Source: Streptomyces sp. SID12488 (GTDB lineage: Bacteria; Actinomycetota; Actinomycetes; Streptomycetales; Streptomycetaceae). Taken from it: a stretch of DNA of 64,000 bases. The DNA lies in contig NZ_JAAGLT010000022.1 of NCBI RefSeq assembly GCF_010548275.1, forward strand, positions 101,352 through 165,351. The letters run 5' to 3'. Below, piece by piece: positions 16,402 through 24,781 of the stretch. Position 1 is the first letter of the stretch. The number at the start of each line of letters is the position of its first letter. A program made the translations under genes and the position numbers. The notes under the pieces are model-generated. The model was not told where the DNA came from. It made no database searches and was given only the letters and a program-made list of their open reading frames with translations.

Positions 16402-17013
16402 TCACCCCCGCAGCGCGTCCAAGCGCTCGGCGAACGGGACCACCTCGAACCCGCCCGACGCGGGCTTCGGTACCGGCCGCCGCTGAGCCGACAGCCCCGA
16501 CATCAGAGCCGTCAGCTCCCCCGCCGCCCGCTCCACCCGCTCGGCCAGCCCCTCCGCACCCCAGTCCTCCGAGGCCGCGTACACGGCCGTCGGAACGACC
16601 ACGGCCCGCAGATACGCGAACAACGGCCGCATGGCGTGCTCCAGGACCAGCGAATGCCGGGCCGAGCCGCCGGTCGCGGCGACCAGCACCGGTTTCCCGG
16701 CCAGCGCGTCCTTCTCCAGCACGTCGAAGAACGACTTGAACAGACCGCTGTACGAGGCCGAGAACACGGGCGTGACGACGATCAGCCCGTCCGCCCGAGT
16801 CACCGCGTCCAGGGCGTCCGCCAGCTTCCGCCCCGGGAACCCGTTGGTGAAGTTGTGCGCGATCTCCACGGCCAGCTCGCGCAGTTCCACGACCTGGATG
16901 TCGACCTGAACGCCGGCGTCCGCCTTCCGGTCCACCGCGGCGGCCAGCCGGTCGGCCAGCAGCCGGGTGGACGACGGAACGCTCAGCCCTGCCGAGACAA
17001 CGACGAGCTTCAT
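16402..17013 (-). CDS. NADPH-dependent FMN reductase (CE1759 family)
   Basis: This 203-residue flavodoxin-like protein starts MKLVVVSAGLSVPSSTRLLADRL, with the phosphate-binding loop of FMN reductases, then GLIVVTPVFSASYSGLFKSFFDVL and VLVAATGGSARHSL. It should supply reduced flavin to the flavin-dependent monooxygenase encoded immediately upstream; the ATG at 17013 overlaps that gene's stop region by 4 nt. The same gene order is found in actinobacteria under the family names CE1758/CE1759. Cytosolic. Confidence 0.88.
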   Translation of the reverse strand: MKLVVVSAGLSVPSSTRLLADRLAAAVDRKADAGVQVDIQVVELRELAVEIAHNFTNGFPGRKLADALDAVTRADGLIVVTPVFSASYSGLFKSFFDVLEKDALAGKPVLVAATGGSARHSLVLEHAMRPLFAYLRAVVVPTAVYAASEDWGAEGLAERVERAAGELTALMSGLSAQRRPVPKPASGGFEVVPFAERLDALRG

Positions 17014-18128
17014 ACCGCGGCCTCTTCCTTCTGGTCCTTCTGGTCCATCTCCTGCTGCTGCGCGGCGGCCAGCAGTGAGGCGTGCGTGGGCGCGTTCGGC
17101 ACATCGGCCGCCCGTCCCTTGGCGAACTCCGCCCGCAGTACCGGCACGACCTCCTCGCCGAGCATGTCGAGCTGCTCCAGCACCGTCTTCAGCGGCAGCC
17201 CCGCGTGGTCGACCAGGAACAGCTGACGCTGGTAGTCACCGGCGTACTCCCGGAAGGCCAGCGTCTTCTCGATGACCTCCTGCGGTGACCCGACGGTCAG
17301 CGGGGTCTGGTCGGTGAAGTCCTCCAGGGAGGGCCCGTGTCCGTACACCGGCGCCTCGTTGAAGTACGGCCGGAACTCCCGTACCGCGTCCTGCGAGTTC
17401 TTCCGCATGAACACATGGCCGCCCAGCCCCACGATGGCCTGCTCGGCGGTGCCGTGCCCGTAGTGGGCGTACCGGGACCGGTAGAGCTCGATCATCTTCT
17501 TCGTGTGCTCGGCGGGCCAGAAGATGTTGTTGTGGAAGAAGCCGTCGCCGTAGTAGGCCGCCTGTTCGGCGATCTCGGGCGAGCGGATGGAGCCGTGCCA
17601 GACGAACGGCGGTACGTCGTCCAGGGGCCGGGGTGTCGACGTGAACCCCTGCAACGGCGTCCGGAACTTCCCCTCCCAGTTGACGACGTCCTCGCGCCAC
17701 AGCCGGCGCAGCAGGGCGTAGTTCTCGACGGCGAGGTTGATGCCCTCGCGGATGTCCTGCCCGAACCACGGGTACACCGGGCCGGTGTTCCCGCGCCCCA
17801 TCATCAGGTCCACGCGCCCGTCGGCCAGGTGCTGGAGCATCGCGAAGTCCTCCGCGATCTTCACCGGGTCGTTGGTGGTGATGAGGGTGGTGGAGGTGGA
17901 GAGGATCAGCTTCTCGGTCCGCGCGGCGATGTAGCCGAGCATCGTGGTCGGCGACGACGGCACGAACGGCGGGTTGTGGTGCTCGCCGGTCGCGAAGACG
18001 TCAAGACCGACCTCCTCGGCCTTGAGCGCGATGGCGACCATGGCCTTGATGCGCTCGCGTTCGGTCGGCGTCCGTCCCGTGGTCGGATCCGGTGTGACGT
18101 CGCCGACGCTGAAGATCCCGAACTGCAT
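17010..18128 (-). CDS. LLM-class flavin-dependent oxidoreductase (CE1758 family)
   Basis: This 372-residue TIM-barrel protein belongs to the luciferase-like monooxygenases. Visible landmarks are the N-terminal MQFGIFSVGDVTPDPTTGRTP, LDVFATGEHHNPPF, ILSTSTTLITTNDPVKIAEDFAMLQHLADGRVDLMMGRGNTGPVYPW, and a C-terminal acidic and Gln-rich tail. It oxidises an unknown substrate with reduced FMN from the reductase encoded just downstream. Upstream of the ATG is a short inverted repeat (GTTG-N9-CAAC, about 18145-18163) close to TATAG, a possible repressor site. Specificity is not predictable. Confidence 0.9.
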   Translation of the reverse strand: MQFGIFSVGDVTPDPTTGRTPTERERIKAMVAIALKAEEVGLDVFATGEHHNPPFVPSSPTTMLGYIAARTEKLILSTSTTLITTNDPVKIAEDFAMLQHLADGRVDLMMGRGNTGPVYPWFGQDIREGINLAVENYALLRRLWREDVVNWEGKFRTPLQGFTSTPRPLDDVPPFVWHGSIRSPEIAEQAAYYGDGFFHNNIFWPAEHTKKMIELYRSRYAHYGHGTAEQAIVGLGGHVFMRKNSQDAVREFRPYFNEAPVYGHGPSLEDFTDQTPLTVGSPQEVIEKTLAFREYAGDYQRQLFLVDHAGLPLKTVLEQLDMLGEEVVPVLRAEFAKGRAADVPNAPTHASLLAAAQQQEMDQKDQKEEAAV

Positions 18129-18360
18129 GGTCGCTCACCCTCCAGGTTGTTTACTCTTCAACTATAGCGTCCGAGTGCGACAACCGCGCGCCTTCCAGAG
18201 GTATTCCGCAGACCTCCCCCTCCCCCTCTCCCACCCGCTCTCCCTCTCCCTCCGCTCCTCCCCTCGGACGCCGCCGTACAGCGCTACGGGGTCACCGTCC
18301 TGGAGGTGACGGTGACCCCGCGCGCGAGCCGGAAACAGGGGGCGCCGACAGGGCGCGCCA

Positions 18361-18410
18361 GAAGCAGTCAGAGGTAGTCAGAGATAGTCAGAGATAGTCA
18401 GAAGTAGTAC
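18361..18410 (-). repeat. 10-bp tandem repeat across the 3' end of the next gene
   Basis: Five units of period 10 (core TAGTCAGA-) run from 18361 to 18410. The stop codon (18398-18400) of the small secreted protein gene lies in the array, so the last codons Tyr-Tyr-Phe are repeat-derived. Confidence 0.8.
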
Positions 18411-18883
18411 GCGTCCCCGGTGTCGAGCACGAGCACGCGCTGCCGGTCGTTGTCACGGTTGCGGTCGACGACATCGCCGCTCCAGACCGTACCGATCTCC
18501 AGCGTCACCTCGGCGGGCCTGCCCTGCAGCCGCATCCGGAGCCCGATCTGCTCGCCCACACCATCGGCAGCCAGCGCCCCCGTACGGCACACGACCACCC
18601 GCGCCCCGAGCCGCGCGCACCCGTCCGGCAGCTTCTGCCGGGCGGCCAGCGGGGCCGACCAGGTCAGCCGCACGGTCGCGTCGGCGACAGCGGACGGCCC
18701 GTGGTTGCGCGGAGTCACCCGCAGGTCGATCCGCCCACGGTCCAGCGAGACGGCCCCGTGATACGCGAGATCTGCCTCGGGCCCCCCGCTGTCGGCACCG
18801 GCGACCCCTCCGACCCCGCTCCCGACCACACCGACAGCCACCGCACCCGCCACCAGCCCACGCACCCAGACCCGCATGCTCAC
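18398..18883 (-). CDS. Small secreted protein of unknown function, beta-rich
   Basis: This 161-residue protein starts with VSMRVWVRGLVAGAVAVGVVGSGVGGVAGADSG, a signal peptide of about 30 residues. The mature domain (DLAYHGAVSLDRGRIDLRVTPRNHGPSAVADATVRLTWSAP) resembles an immunoglobulin-like DUF11/CARDB strand pattern with two Cys (GCARLGARVVVCRTG) that could form a disulfide. GTG 18883 is chosen because GAGGAG lies eight bases upstream; ATG 18877 is the alternative. No partner is coded nearby. Function unknown. Confidence 0.6.
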   Translation of the reverse strand: MSMRVWVRGLVAGAVAVGVVGSGVGGVAGADSGGPEADLAYHGAVSLDRGRIDLRVTPRNHGPSAVADATVRLTWSAPLAARQKLPDGCARLGARVVVCRTGALAADGVGEQIGLRMRLQGRPAEVTLEIGTVWSGDVVDRNRDNDRQRVLVLDTGDAYYF

Positions 18884-18912
18884 GCCACCCACTCCTCGCC
18901 CGGAAGACCGTT

Positions 18913-18930
18913 GACGCCGTTGACGGCGTC
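18913..18930. promoter_or_regulatory. Palindrome between divergent small genes
   Basis: GACGCCG and CGGCGTC are separated by TTGA, between the secreted protein gene and the YnfA-like gene. It could be an operator or an mRNA 5' hairpin. No specific regulator is implied. Confidence 0.3.
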
Positions 18931-19009
18931 GAAGCGATGTATCCCACCTGACGCGCCCCGCAGGCGCCCTCCAACAGGTGACGGTGAACCAACATGCAAA
19001 GCTGCCCGA

Positions 19010-19345
19010 ATGTCGGTCCTGCGCTCCGTAGCCCTGTTCCTGGTCGCCGCCCTGTTCGAGATCGGCGGCGCCTGGCTGATCTGGCAGGGCGTACGGGAGC
19101 ACCGCGGCTGGGTGTGGATCGGCACGGGCGTGCTGGCGCTGGGCGCGTACGGGTTCGTCGCCACCCTCCAGCCCGACGCGGAGTTCGGCCGCATCCTGGC
19201 CGCGTACGGCGGAGTCTTCGTCGCCGGTTCACTGGTCTGGGGCATGGCGGCGGACGGCTACCGCCCGGACCGCTGGGACGTGACGGGCGCGCTGATCTGC
19301 CTCGCCGGTATGGCCGTGATCATGTACGCCCCCCGAGGCAACTGA
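19010..19345 (+). CDS. YnfA/UPF0060-family small membrane protein
   Basis: This 111-residue protein has four predicted transmembrane helices (SVALFLVAALFEIGGAWLIW, WVWIGTGVLALGAYGFVATL, ILAAYGGVFVAGSLVWGMA, ALICLAGMAVIMYAP). The motifs EIGGAWLIWQG, GVFVAGSLVWGM and DGYRPDRWD are those of the UPF0060 family, which resembles small multidrug-resistance proteins but has no proven substrate. ATG 19010 matches the family start; the ribosome-binding site is weak. Confidence 0.9.
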   Translation: MSVLRSVALFLVAALFEIGGAWLIWQGVREHRGWVWIGTGVLALGAYGFVATLQPDAEFGRILAAYGGVFVAGSLVWGMAADGYRPDRWDVTGALICLAGMAVIMYAPRGN

Positions 19346-19504
19346 CGAAGCCCGGCAAGGCACGGCCACACCCGGCGAAGCTCAGCGAAACCAGCTGGAG
19401 GCGACGGCACCGGCCCACCCTCCGGACACCCCGTCCCCGGCTCCCGCCGCCTGCCTATCCTGAGCAGCACAACCCGCACGCCCAGTACCCCGAGGAGCAG
19501 TCCC

Positions 19505-20281
19505 ATGGCCAGCGCCGCCCCGTCCGCCGCCTCCCGCATCGCCGTGATCACCGGCGCGAGCAGCGGAATCGGCGCCGCGACGGCCCGCCGACTCGCCGCC
19601 GCCGGCTACCGCGTCGTGCTGACGGCCCGCCGCAAGGACCGTATCGAGGCGCTGGCCGAGGAGATCAACGCGACGGGCGGCCAGGCAACGGCGTACCCCC
19701 TGGACGTCACCGACCGCACGGCGGTCGACGAGTTCGCGACCGCCTTCAAGACGATCGGCGTCCTCGTGAACAACGCGGGCGGCGCACTCGGCGCCGACCC
19801 GGTGGCCACCGGCGACCCGGCCGACTGGCGCCAGATGTACGAGACGAACGTCATCGGCACCCTCAACCTCACCCAGGCCCTCCTCCCCGCCCTGACGGCG
19901 AGCCGCGACGGCACCATCGTGATCGTCTCCTCCACCGCCGGGCACGGCACGTACGAGGGCGGCGGAGGCTACGTCGCCGCCAAGCACGGCTCCCACGTCC
20001 TCGCCGAGACACTGCGCCTGGAGATCGTCGGCACCCCGGTCCGGGTGATCGAGATCGCGCCGGGCATGGTGAAGACGGACGAGTTCGCCCTGACCCGCTT
20101 CTCCGGCGACACGGAGAAGGCGGCCAAGGTCTACCAGGGCGTGGCCGAGCCCCTCACCGCGGACGACGTGGCCGAAACGATCACCTGGACGGTGACCCGC
20201 CCCAGCCACGTCAACGTCGACCTCCTGGTCCTGCGCCCCCGCGCCCAGGCATCGAACACGAAGGTGCACCGGGACGCGTGA
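19505..20281 (+). CDS. Short-chain dehydrogenase/reductase (YdfG-like)
   Basis: This 258-residue classical SDR has the cofactor motif GASSGIGAATARRL (about residues 18-31), LDVTDRTAV, VLVNNAGGALG, the catalytic Ser in IVSSTAGHGTYEGGGG and the YVAAKHG active-site Tyr/Lys. ARRKDR after the second strand favours NADP(H). The remainder, PVRVIEIAPGMVKTDEF and a C-terminal VNVDLLVLRPRAQASNTKVHR, matches YdfG-like serine or hydroxy-acid dehydrogenases. It has its own short upstream region and is convergent with the MarR gene. Confidence 0.92.
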   Translation: MASAAPSAASRIAVITGASSGIGAATARRLAAAGYRVVLTARRKDRIEALAEEINATGGQATAYPLDVTDRTAVDEFATAFKTIGVLVNNAGGALGADPVATGDPADWRQMYETNVIGTLNLTQALLPALTASRDGTIVIVSSTAGHGTYEGGGGYVAAKHGSHVLAETLRLEIVGTPVRVIEIAPGMVKTDEFALTRFSGDTEKAAKVYQGVAEPLTADDVAETITWTVTRPSHVNVDLLVLRPRAQASNTKVHRDA

Positions 20282-20349
20282 GCGCCCCCGCCTCCGCAGG
20301 AAACGGTCCACAGGTCTCGTTGCACGTTGCCCAGCAGCGGCTTGCCGAC

Positions 20350-20790
20350 TCACCAGGCGGGGCGGATCGGCCCCGTCGGCGTGAACCGGGCCAGATCGGC
20401 GACAAGTTCGCTGAAGCGTGCCTCGCCCAGCGCCTCTCGCCATGGCGCGACGGCATCCCGGGCCGCCTGATCGGCGGCGCGCGTGGCGGCCCAGCCGGCC
20501 TCGGTCAGCTCCAGGAGCCGGGCACGGGCATCGTGGGGGTGCGGACGCCGCTCCACGTACCCCTTGCCGACCAGCTCCTCGACCAGCTGGGCGGCGGCCT
20601 GCTTGGTCACGCCCAGGTGCTCGGCCAGCGCGGCCGTAGTGGCGCCTCCCCGGGAGATGCGGACAAAGACGAAGCCGTGCGCGGGCCGTAGATCCTCGAA
20701 TCCCTGCTGGGACACGCGAGTGTGGATCTCCTGCACCAACTGTCCGGAGAGCGCCAGCACAAGCGCGGAGAAAGCCAGAGCGTCGTCCAT
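20350..20790 (-). CDS. MarR-family transcriptional regulator
   Basis: This 146-residue winged-helix repressor starts MDDALAFSALVLALSGQLVQEIHTRV. The recognition region is GATTAALAEHLGVTKQAAAQLVEELVGKGYVERRPHPHDARARLLELTEAG, with the typical wing Asp-Ala-Arg. ATG 20790 is chosen because TATAGT lies 7 bp upstream, giving a leaderless transcript. The longer open frame from 20832 would start inside the operators. Two inverted repeats between this gene and the divergent cupin gene are the probable binding sites for this protein. Confidence 0.88.
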   Translation of the reverse strand: MDDALAFSALVLALSGQLVQEIHTRVSQQGFEDLRPAHGFVFVRISRGGATTAALAEHLGVTKQAAAQLVEELVGKGYVERRPHPHDARARLLELTEAGWAATRAADQAARDAVAPWREALGEARFSELVADLARFTPTGPIRPAW

Positions 20791-20807
20791 GGCTTGACTA
20801 TAACTCG

Positions 20808-20841
20808 ACAAGCTGCTTGTCTTCATGGACAAGTAGCTTGT
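20808..20841. promoter_or_regulatory. Double MarR operator in the MarR/cupin divergent region
   Basis: Two 13-bp palindromes, ACAAGCTGCTTGT (20808-20820) and ACAAGTAGCTTGT (20829-20841), have centres exactly 21 bp apart, two helical turns. Both dimers would therefore bind the same face of the DNA between the two divergent starts. Confidence 0.75.
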
Positions 20842-20866
20842 CTATTGGGAGGGGATTGGAGCTGAC

Positions 20867-21241
20867 ATGCCTTTCATCCGCAGCACCGAGGCCGTCGCGC
20901 ACGAAATCCACGGTGGCCGCTTCGTTTCCTACATCCGTCCGGACACGGGCAGCCGGGACCTCGCCGCCTGGCGCACCGAGATCCCAGCCGGAACGGTCGG
21001 CCCGGCCCACACGATCAGTCACGAGGAAACGTTCTACGTCCTGTCCGGTCGCCTCCGGCTCACCATCGGCGGCGAGAGCGCCGAACTCGGCGCCGGTGAC
21101 GCGGCGGTGGCTCCGGCGGGCTCCGAACTGGCGGTTGCCAACACCACCGACCGGCCCGCCCACATGTGGGTCACCACACGCGTCGGACTCAGCGCCGAAC
21201 TGGCCGACGGCAGCACCATCACACCGCCTTGGGCTCATTAG
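20867..21241 (+). CDS. Cupin-domain protein
   Basis: This 124-residue single-domain cupin has motif 1 (GPAHTISHEETFYVLSGRLRLTIGG) and motif 2 (AGDAAVAPAGSELAVANTTDRPAHMWV). The conserved His/Glu metal ligands of motif 1 (HTISHEE) are present, and a His occurs at the end of motif 2, so it is probably a metal-binding enzyme or sensor. It is divergent from a MarR gene with a shared double operator, the common arrangement for a small detoxification gene under MarR control. GGGAGGGG precedes the ATG. Confidence 0.87.
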   Translation: MPFIRSTEAVAHEIHGGRFVSYIRPDTGSRDLAAWRTEIPAGTVGPAHTISHEETFYVLSGRLRLTIGGESAELGAGDAAVAPAGSELAVANTTDRPAHMWVTTRVGLSAELADGSTITPPWAH

Positions 21242-21288
21242 TCCACGGAGGGATCGGCGCCGGCCTCCCTTCCGGGAGGACCGCGAAC

Positions 21289-21317
21289 GAGGTCCCCGGA
21301 CCGAAGCCGGGGACCTC
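21289..21317. terminator. Bidirectional hairpin between cupin and rtcB
   Basis: An 11-bp stem (21289-21299 with 21307-21317) closes a 7-nt loop between the two convergent genes. Confidence 0.6.
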
Positions 21318-21322
21318 ATGGG

Positions 21323-22516
21323 TCAACCCTTCACACAGACGACCTGCTTCAGCTTCGCCACGACCTCCACCAGGTCCCGCTGCTGGTCGATGACCTGCTC
21401 GATCGGCTTGTACGCGGCAGGAATCTCGTCCACGACGCCGGAGTCCTTACGGCACTCCACGCCCCGCGTCTGCTCCTCCAGGTCCTTCGTCGAGAAGCGC
21501 CGCTTGGCCGCGTTGCGGCTCATGCGCCGACCGGCGCCGTGGGACGCCGAGTTGAAGGCCTTCTCGTTCCCCAGACCCTTCACGATGTACGAACCCGTGC
21601 CCATGGAACCCGGGATGATCCCGTACTCACCGGCCCGGGCGCTGATCGCACCCTTGCGGGTGACGAGCAGGTCCATGCCCTCGTAGCGCTCCTCGGATAC
21701 ATAGTTGTGGTGAGCACTGATCTCCGGCTCGAAGGCGGGCTTCGCCTTGCGGAACTCCTTGCGGATCACGTCCTTCAGGAGCGCCATCATGATCGAGCGG
21801 TTGTACTTCGCGTACTCCTGCGCCCAGAAGAGGTCGTTGCGGTAGGCCGCCATCTGCGGGGTGTCCGCGATGAAGACGGCGAGGTCGCGGTCGACCAGCC
21901 CCTGGTTGTGCGGCAGCTTCTGGGCCACGCCGATGTGGAACTCGGCCAGCTCCTTGCCAATGTTGCGGGAACCGGAGTGCAGCATCAGCCAGACAGACCC
22001 AGTCGTATCTGTGCATACTTCGACAAAATGATTGCCCCCGCCGAGCGTTCCGATCTGCTTCGTGGCCCGCTCCTCCCGGAACTTCACCGCCTCAGCAACC
22101 CCGTCGAACCGCCCCCAGAAGTCCTCCCACCCCCCGGTGGCAAACCCGTGCAGCCGCCCCGGATCGACGGGACTGTCATGCATCCCCCGCCCCACCGGAA
22201 TCGCCTCCTCGACCTTCGACCGCAGCCGGGACAGGTCGCCCGGCAGGTCGTTCGCCGTGAGCGACGTCTTGACGGCGGACATCCCGCAGCCGATGTCGAC
22301 CCCCACCGCCGCCGGGCACACCGCACCCTGCATCGCGATGACCGACCCGACCGTCGCACCCTTGCCGTAGTGCACATCCGGCATGACGGCGAGGCCCTTG
22401 ATCCACGGCAGCGTCGAGACGTTCCGCAGCTGCTGCATCGCGACGTCCTCGACCGACGCCGGGTCGGCCCACATGCGGATGGGCACCTTCGCGCCCGGCA
22501 CTTCCACGTACGACAT
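21323..22516 (-). CDS. rtcB: RNA-splicing ligase RtcB
   Basis: This 397-residue ligase joins RNA 2',3'-cyclic phosphate or 3'-phosphate ends to 5'-OH ends using GTP and Mn2+. Family residues are visible: the metal ligands in VGVDIGCGMSAVK (Asp, Cys), GTLGGGNHFVEV, LMLHSGSRNIGKEL, ISAHHNYV, the GTP-site loop GSMGTGSYIV and the nucleophilic His in NSASHGAGRRMSR. ATG 22516 gives the usual MSYVEVPGAKVPIRMWADP start with GAGGA just upstream. No archease or RtcA gene is adjacent. It is divergent from a DUF3558-like lipoprotein gene and convergent with the cupin gene. Confidence 0.96.
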   Translation of the reverse strand: MSYVEVPGAKVPIRMWADPASVEDVAMQQLRNVSTLPWIKGLAVMPDVHYGKGATVGSVIAMQGAVCPAAVGVDIGCGMSAVKTSLTANDLPGDLSRLRSKVEEAIPVGRGMHDSPVDPGRLHGFATGGWEDFWGRFDGVAEAVKFREERATKQIGTLGGGNHFVEVCTDTTGSVWLMLHSGSRNIGKELAEFHIGVAQKLPHNQGLVDRDLAVFIADTPQMAAYRNDLFWAQEYAKYNRSIMMALLKDVIRKEFRKAKPAFEPEISAHHNYVSEERYEGMDLLVTRKGAISARAGEYGIIPGSMGTGSYIVKGLGNEKAFNSASHGAGRRMSRNAAKRRFSTKDLEEQTRGVECRKDSGVVDEIPAAYKPIEQVIDQQRDLVEVVAKLKQVVCVKG

Positions 22517-22692
22517 ATCGTCCTCATTCCCCCGAAAAACCAACAGAAGTCTTCAAACGCAAAACCGGCGCCAAGGTCAACGAAAGGGATGCCGGACCGG
22601 CGTTCACGGTGGTGCGTGCGATACACATTGTCTGCCGGTGACGCCCCCGTGCGGCAAGTGAATAACCAGCGGGGACACTGGAGCGAGCACCG

Positions 22693-22718
22693 TCCACAAA
22701 GATCATCCACAAAGATCG
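22693..22718 (+). repeat. 13-bp direct repeat upstream of the first DUF3558 gene
   Basis: TCCACAAAGATC(A/G) is repeated at 22693-22705 and 22706-22718. Two GTCGAG copies follow at about 22718 and 22731. It sits 30 bp before the GTG and could be a tandem activator site. Confidence 0.5.
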
Positions 22719-22748
22719 TCGAGTAAGACCGTCGAGAGGAACCTGACC

Positions 22749-23594
22749 GTGCAGCGGAAGGCCTACGTACCCGGCGTCGCCGCCCTCCTCGCGGCGCTGC
22801 TGGCCGGCTGCACAGGCGGCTCGGGCGGCGATGACACCGCCGAGGACGCCAAGCCCGGCGACAGCGGCACCACGACCGCCGCGGCGCAGCCCGGCCGGTA
22901 CCTCACCCTCCCCGAGCCCTGCGGCGCGGTCGGTCACGGCACTCTCGACTCGCTGCTGCCCGGCATCAGGCAGATCACGGACGAGGACCAGCGCGAGGAG
23001 GCGTACGACGGCGAGTCGACCCTCACGTACAACACGGACCGCAAGGTCGGCTGCCGCTGGAAGGTGGAGTCCACGGACGCCACCGACCATCTCCTCGTCG
23101 ACTTCGAACGGGTGGTGTCGTACGACAACTCCGTGAGCGACGACAGCCAGGCGACGGACCTCTTCGCGACCAAGGTGGTGGCCGCCGACCTCCCGGAGCC
23201 GGTCGTCTCGACCACAGCCTCCCCCACCCCCACCGCGTCCGCGTCCGCGTCGGCATCCGGCTCCCCCTCCCCCTCCTCGGGCACTCCCACCGACGCGGCC
23301 TCCGCCTCCGCCTCACCGGACACGGACAGCACCGCCGCCGCCGAGTCGGCCGCCGCCCTCCAGCCCCGCCTCCTCGACGGCCTCGGCGACGAGGCGTTCC
23401 TCGACGACGAGCTGACCCCCGCCGGTTCAACGGACCAGCGGCGCACGGTAACTGTGGCGTTCCGCACGTCCAACGTGATCGTGACCATCGAGTACGTCGA
23501 GCAGCCGACGGCACTCGGCACCGTGCCCGACAGCAAGGAAATGCAGGACAGGGTGCAGAAACTGGCCTCGCAGCTCGCCGGCGCGTTCGACTAG
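22749..23594 (+). CDS. DUF3558-like secreted lipoprotein
   Basis: This 281-residue lipoprotein has a signal ending in LLAGC (lipobox, Cys about residue 21), an Asp/Gly/Thr-rich linker, and a DUF3558-type domain whose first part is LPEPCGAVGHGTLDSLLPG. A pair of Cys (CGAV, GCRW) is conserved in this family. A low-complexity Ser/Ala/Pro insert (PTPTASASASASGSPSPSSGTP, about residues 160-190) splits the domain. The C-terminal part FRTSNVIVTIEYVE is a beta strand also seen in the downstream paralogue. Function unknown; probably on the outer membrane face. Confidence 0.78.
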   Translation: MQRKAYVPGVAALLAALLAGCTGGSGGDDTAEDAKPGDSGTTTAAAQPGRYLTLPEPCGAVGHGTLDSLLPGIRQITDEDQREEAYDGESTLTYNTDRKVGCRWKVESTDATDHLLVDFERVVSYDNSVSDDSQATDLFATKVVAADLPEPVVSTTASPTPTASASASASGSPSPSSGTPTDAASASASPDTDSTAAAESAAALQPRLLDGLGDEAFLDDELTPAGSTDQRRTVTVAFRTSNVIVTIEYVEQPTALGTVPDSKEMQDRVQKLASQLAGAFD

Positions 23595-23745
23595 GACACG
23601 GCCGGTGTGCCCTCGTACCGGCCGTCCGCAAAGGGCGTGAAGCAGAACCCCATGCCCCCCTCACCGCGTACCGTGGCCCCTCGGACCCGATCCGACCGCA
23701 GGAACCGAGAGCCGCAGGAACCACCGCGCGATGAGTGAAGGAACC

Positions 23746-24702
23746 ATGCACCGACCCGCACAGCGAGACCAGCGCAGCCGGAACAGCAGCCTGAACACCG
23801 GAGTGACGACGAGGCGGCTGCACCGCGCCCTCGCCACCCTGGCCGCCGTCCCCGTCATCCTCCTCGTGGCCGTCGGCTGCTCCTCCGACTCGGGATCCGA
23901 CTCCGACTCGGGATCCGGTTCCACCGACAAGGCGGCGCAGGAGACGGGGGCCGGCGCGGGCGAGACGGTGAGCGCGTCGCCGACCGTGCAGGCGGCGGCG
24001 TACCAGAAACTTCCGGAGCCGTGCGCCGTGCTGTCGACGAAGACGCTGGAGGACCTGGTCCCCAAGGGCGTGAAGTCGGGCAAGGAGGGGTCGTCCAACG
24101 ACACCTCGACGCGCGGCAGTTGCTCCTGGACGAGCCTCGCCAACAACGGCGTGAAGGGCTCCCAGTTCCGGTGGCTGAACGTGTCGCTGCTGCGCTTCGA
24201 GTCGACCGCGTCACGCGGCTCCGGCGACGAGCTGGCGCAGGCGTACTACAAGAGCCAGGTGCAGGACGCCGAGTCGACGGCGGGTGCGAAGAACACCAAG
24301 TCGGAGCCGGTGGCCGGGGCGGGCGACGCCGCGACGTCGGTGCACTACGACCTGAAGAAGAAGGAAGGGTCCTTCCGGCAGCAGACGGTGGTGGTCCAGG
24401 TCGAGAACGTCGTCGTGACCCTCGACTACAACGGTGCCGGGCTCGCGGGCGAGAAGACGCCGAGCGCGGAGAGTCTGACGAAGGCGGCGGTGAAGGCCGT
24501 CAAGGAAGCCGTCGCGAAGGTCTCGTCGGAGAACGGCGAGGGCGGTGCGGGCACTCCGGCCACCCCGGCCCCCACCAACTCCCCTACGGCGTCGGCGAGT
24601 TCGTCGGCGAAGCCGAGCGCGTCCCCGTCGAAGTCGGCAGCCAAGGCGGCGTCCAAGGCACCTGCCTCGTCCGCGTCCCCCTCAGCGTCGAAGAAGAGCT
24701 GA
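23746..24702 (+). CDS. DUF3558-like secreted lipoprotein, paralogue
   Basis: This 318-residue paralogue of the preceding lipoprotein has a lipobox (VAVGC), a Ser/Asp/Gly linker, the same LPEPCAVLSTKTLEDLVP start, a second Cys (GSCSWTS) and the strand VVVQVENVVVTLDYNG. The last about 65 residues are Ala/Ser/Lys/Pro low complexity, possibly cell-wall spanning. ATG 23746 has GAAGGA five bases upstream; ATG 23731 is the alternative. The two genes are probably a tandem duplication with diverged linkers. Function unknown. Confidence 0.78.
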   Translation: MHRPAQRDQRSRNSSLNTGVTTRRLHRALATLAAVPVILLVAVGCSSDSGSDSDSGSGSTDKAAQETGAGAGETVSASPTVQAAAYQKLPEPCAVLSTKTLEDLVPKGVKSGKEGSSNDTSTRGSCSWTSLANNGVKGSQFRWLNVSLLRFESTASRGSGDELAQAYYKSQVQDAESTAGAKNTKSEPVAGAGDAATSVHYDLKKKEGSFRQQTVVVQVENVVVTLDYNGAGLAGEKTPSAESLTKAAVKAVKEAVAKVSSENGEGGAGTPATPAPTNSPTASASSSAKPSASPSKSAAKAASKAPASSASPSASKKS

Positions 24703-24743
24703 CCTTGTTCCGGCAACACGTACGCCGCACACATGTGCCACCC

Positions 24744-24757
24744 TGTTGCGCGCAACA
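24744..24757. promoter_or_regulatory. 14-bp perfect palindrome before the DUF2637 gene
   Basis: TGTTGCGCGCAACA lies 25 bp upstream of the GTG at 24782, preceded by a CACATGTG palindrome near 24730. It is a plausible repressor operator controlling the DUF2637 gene. Confidence 0.45.
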
Positions 24758-24781
24758 ACACGCACTGGGAGGGGAGTACGG

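Noticed and set aside
13588..17226. A 1212-codon open frame on the plus strand
   Set aside because: It is antisense to the two-component system and FMN reductase genes and arises from high-GC codon bias. No conserved domain is visible in its translation.
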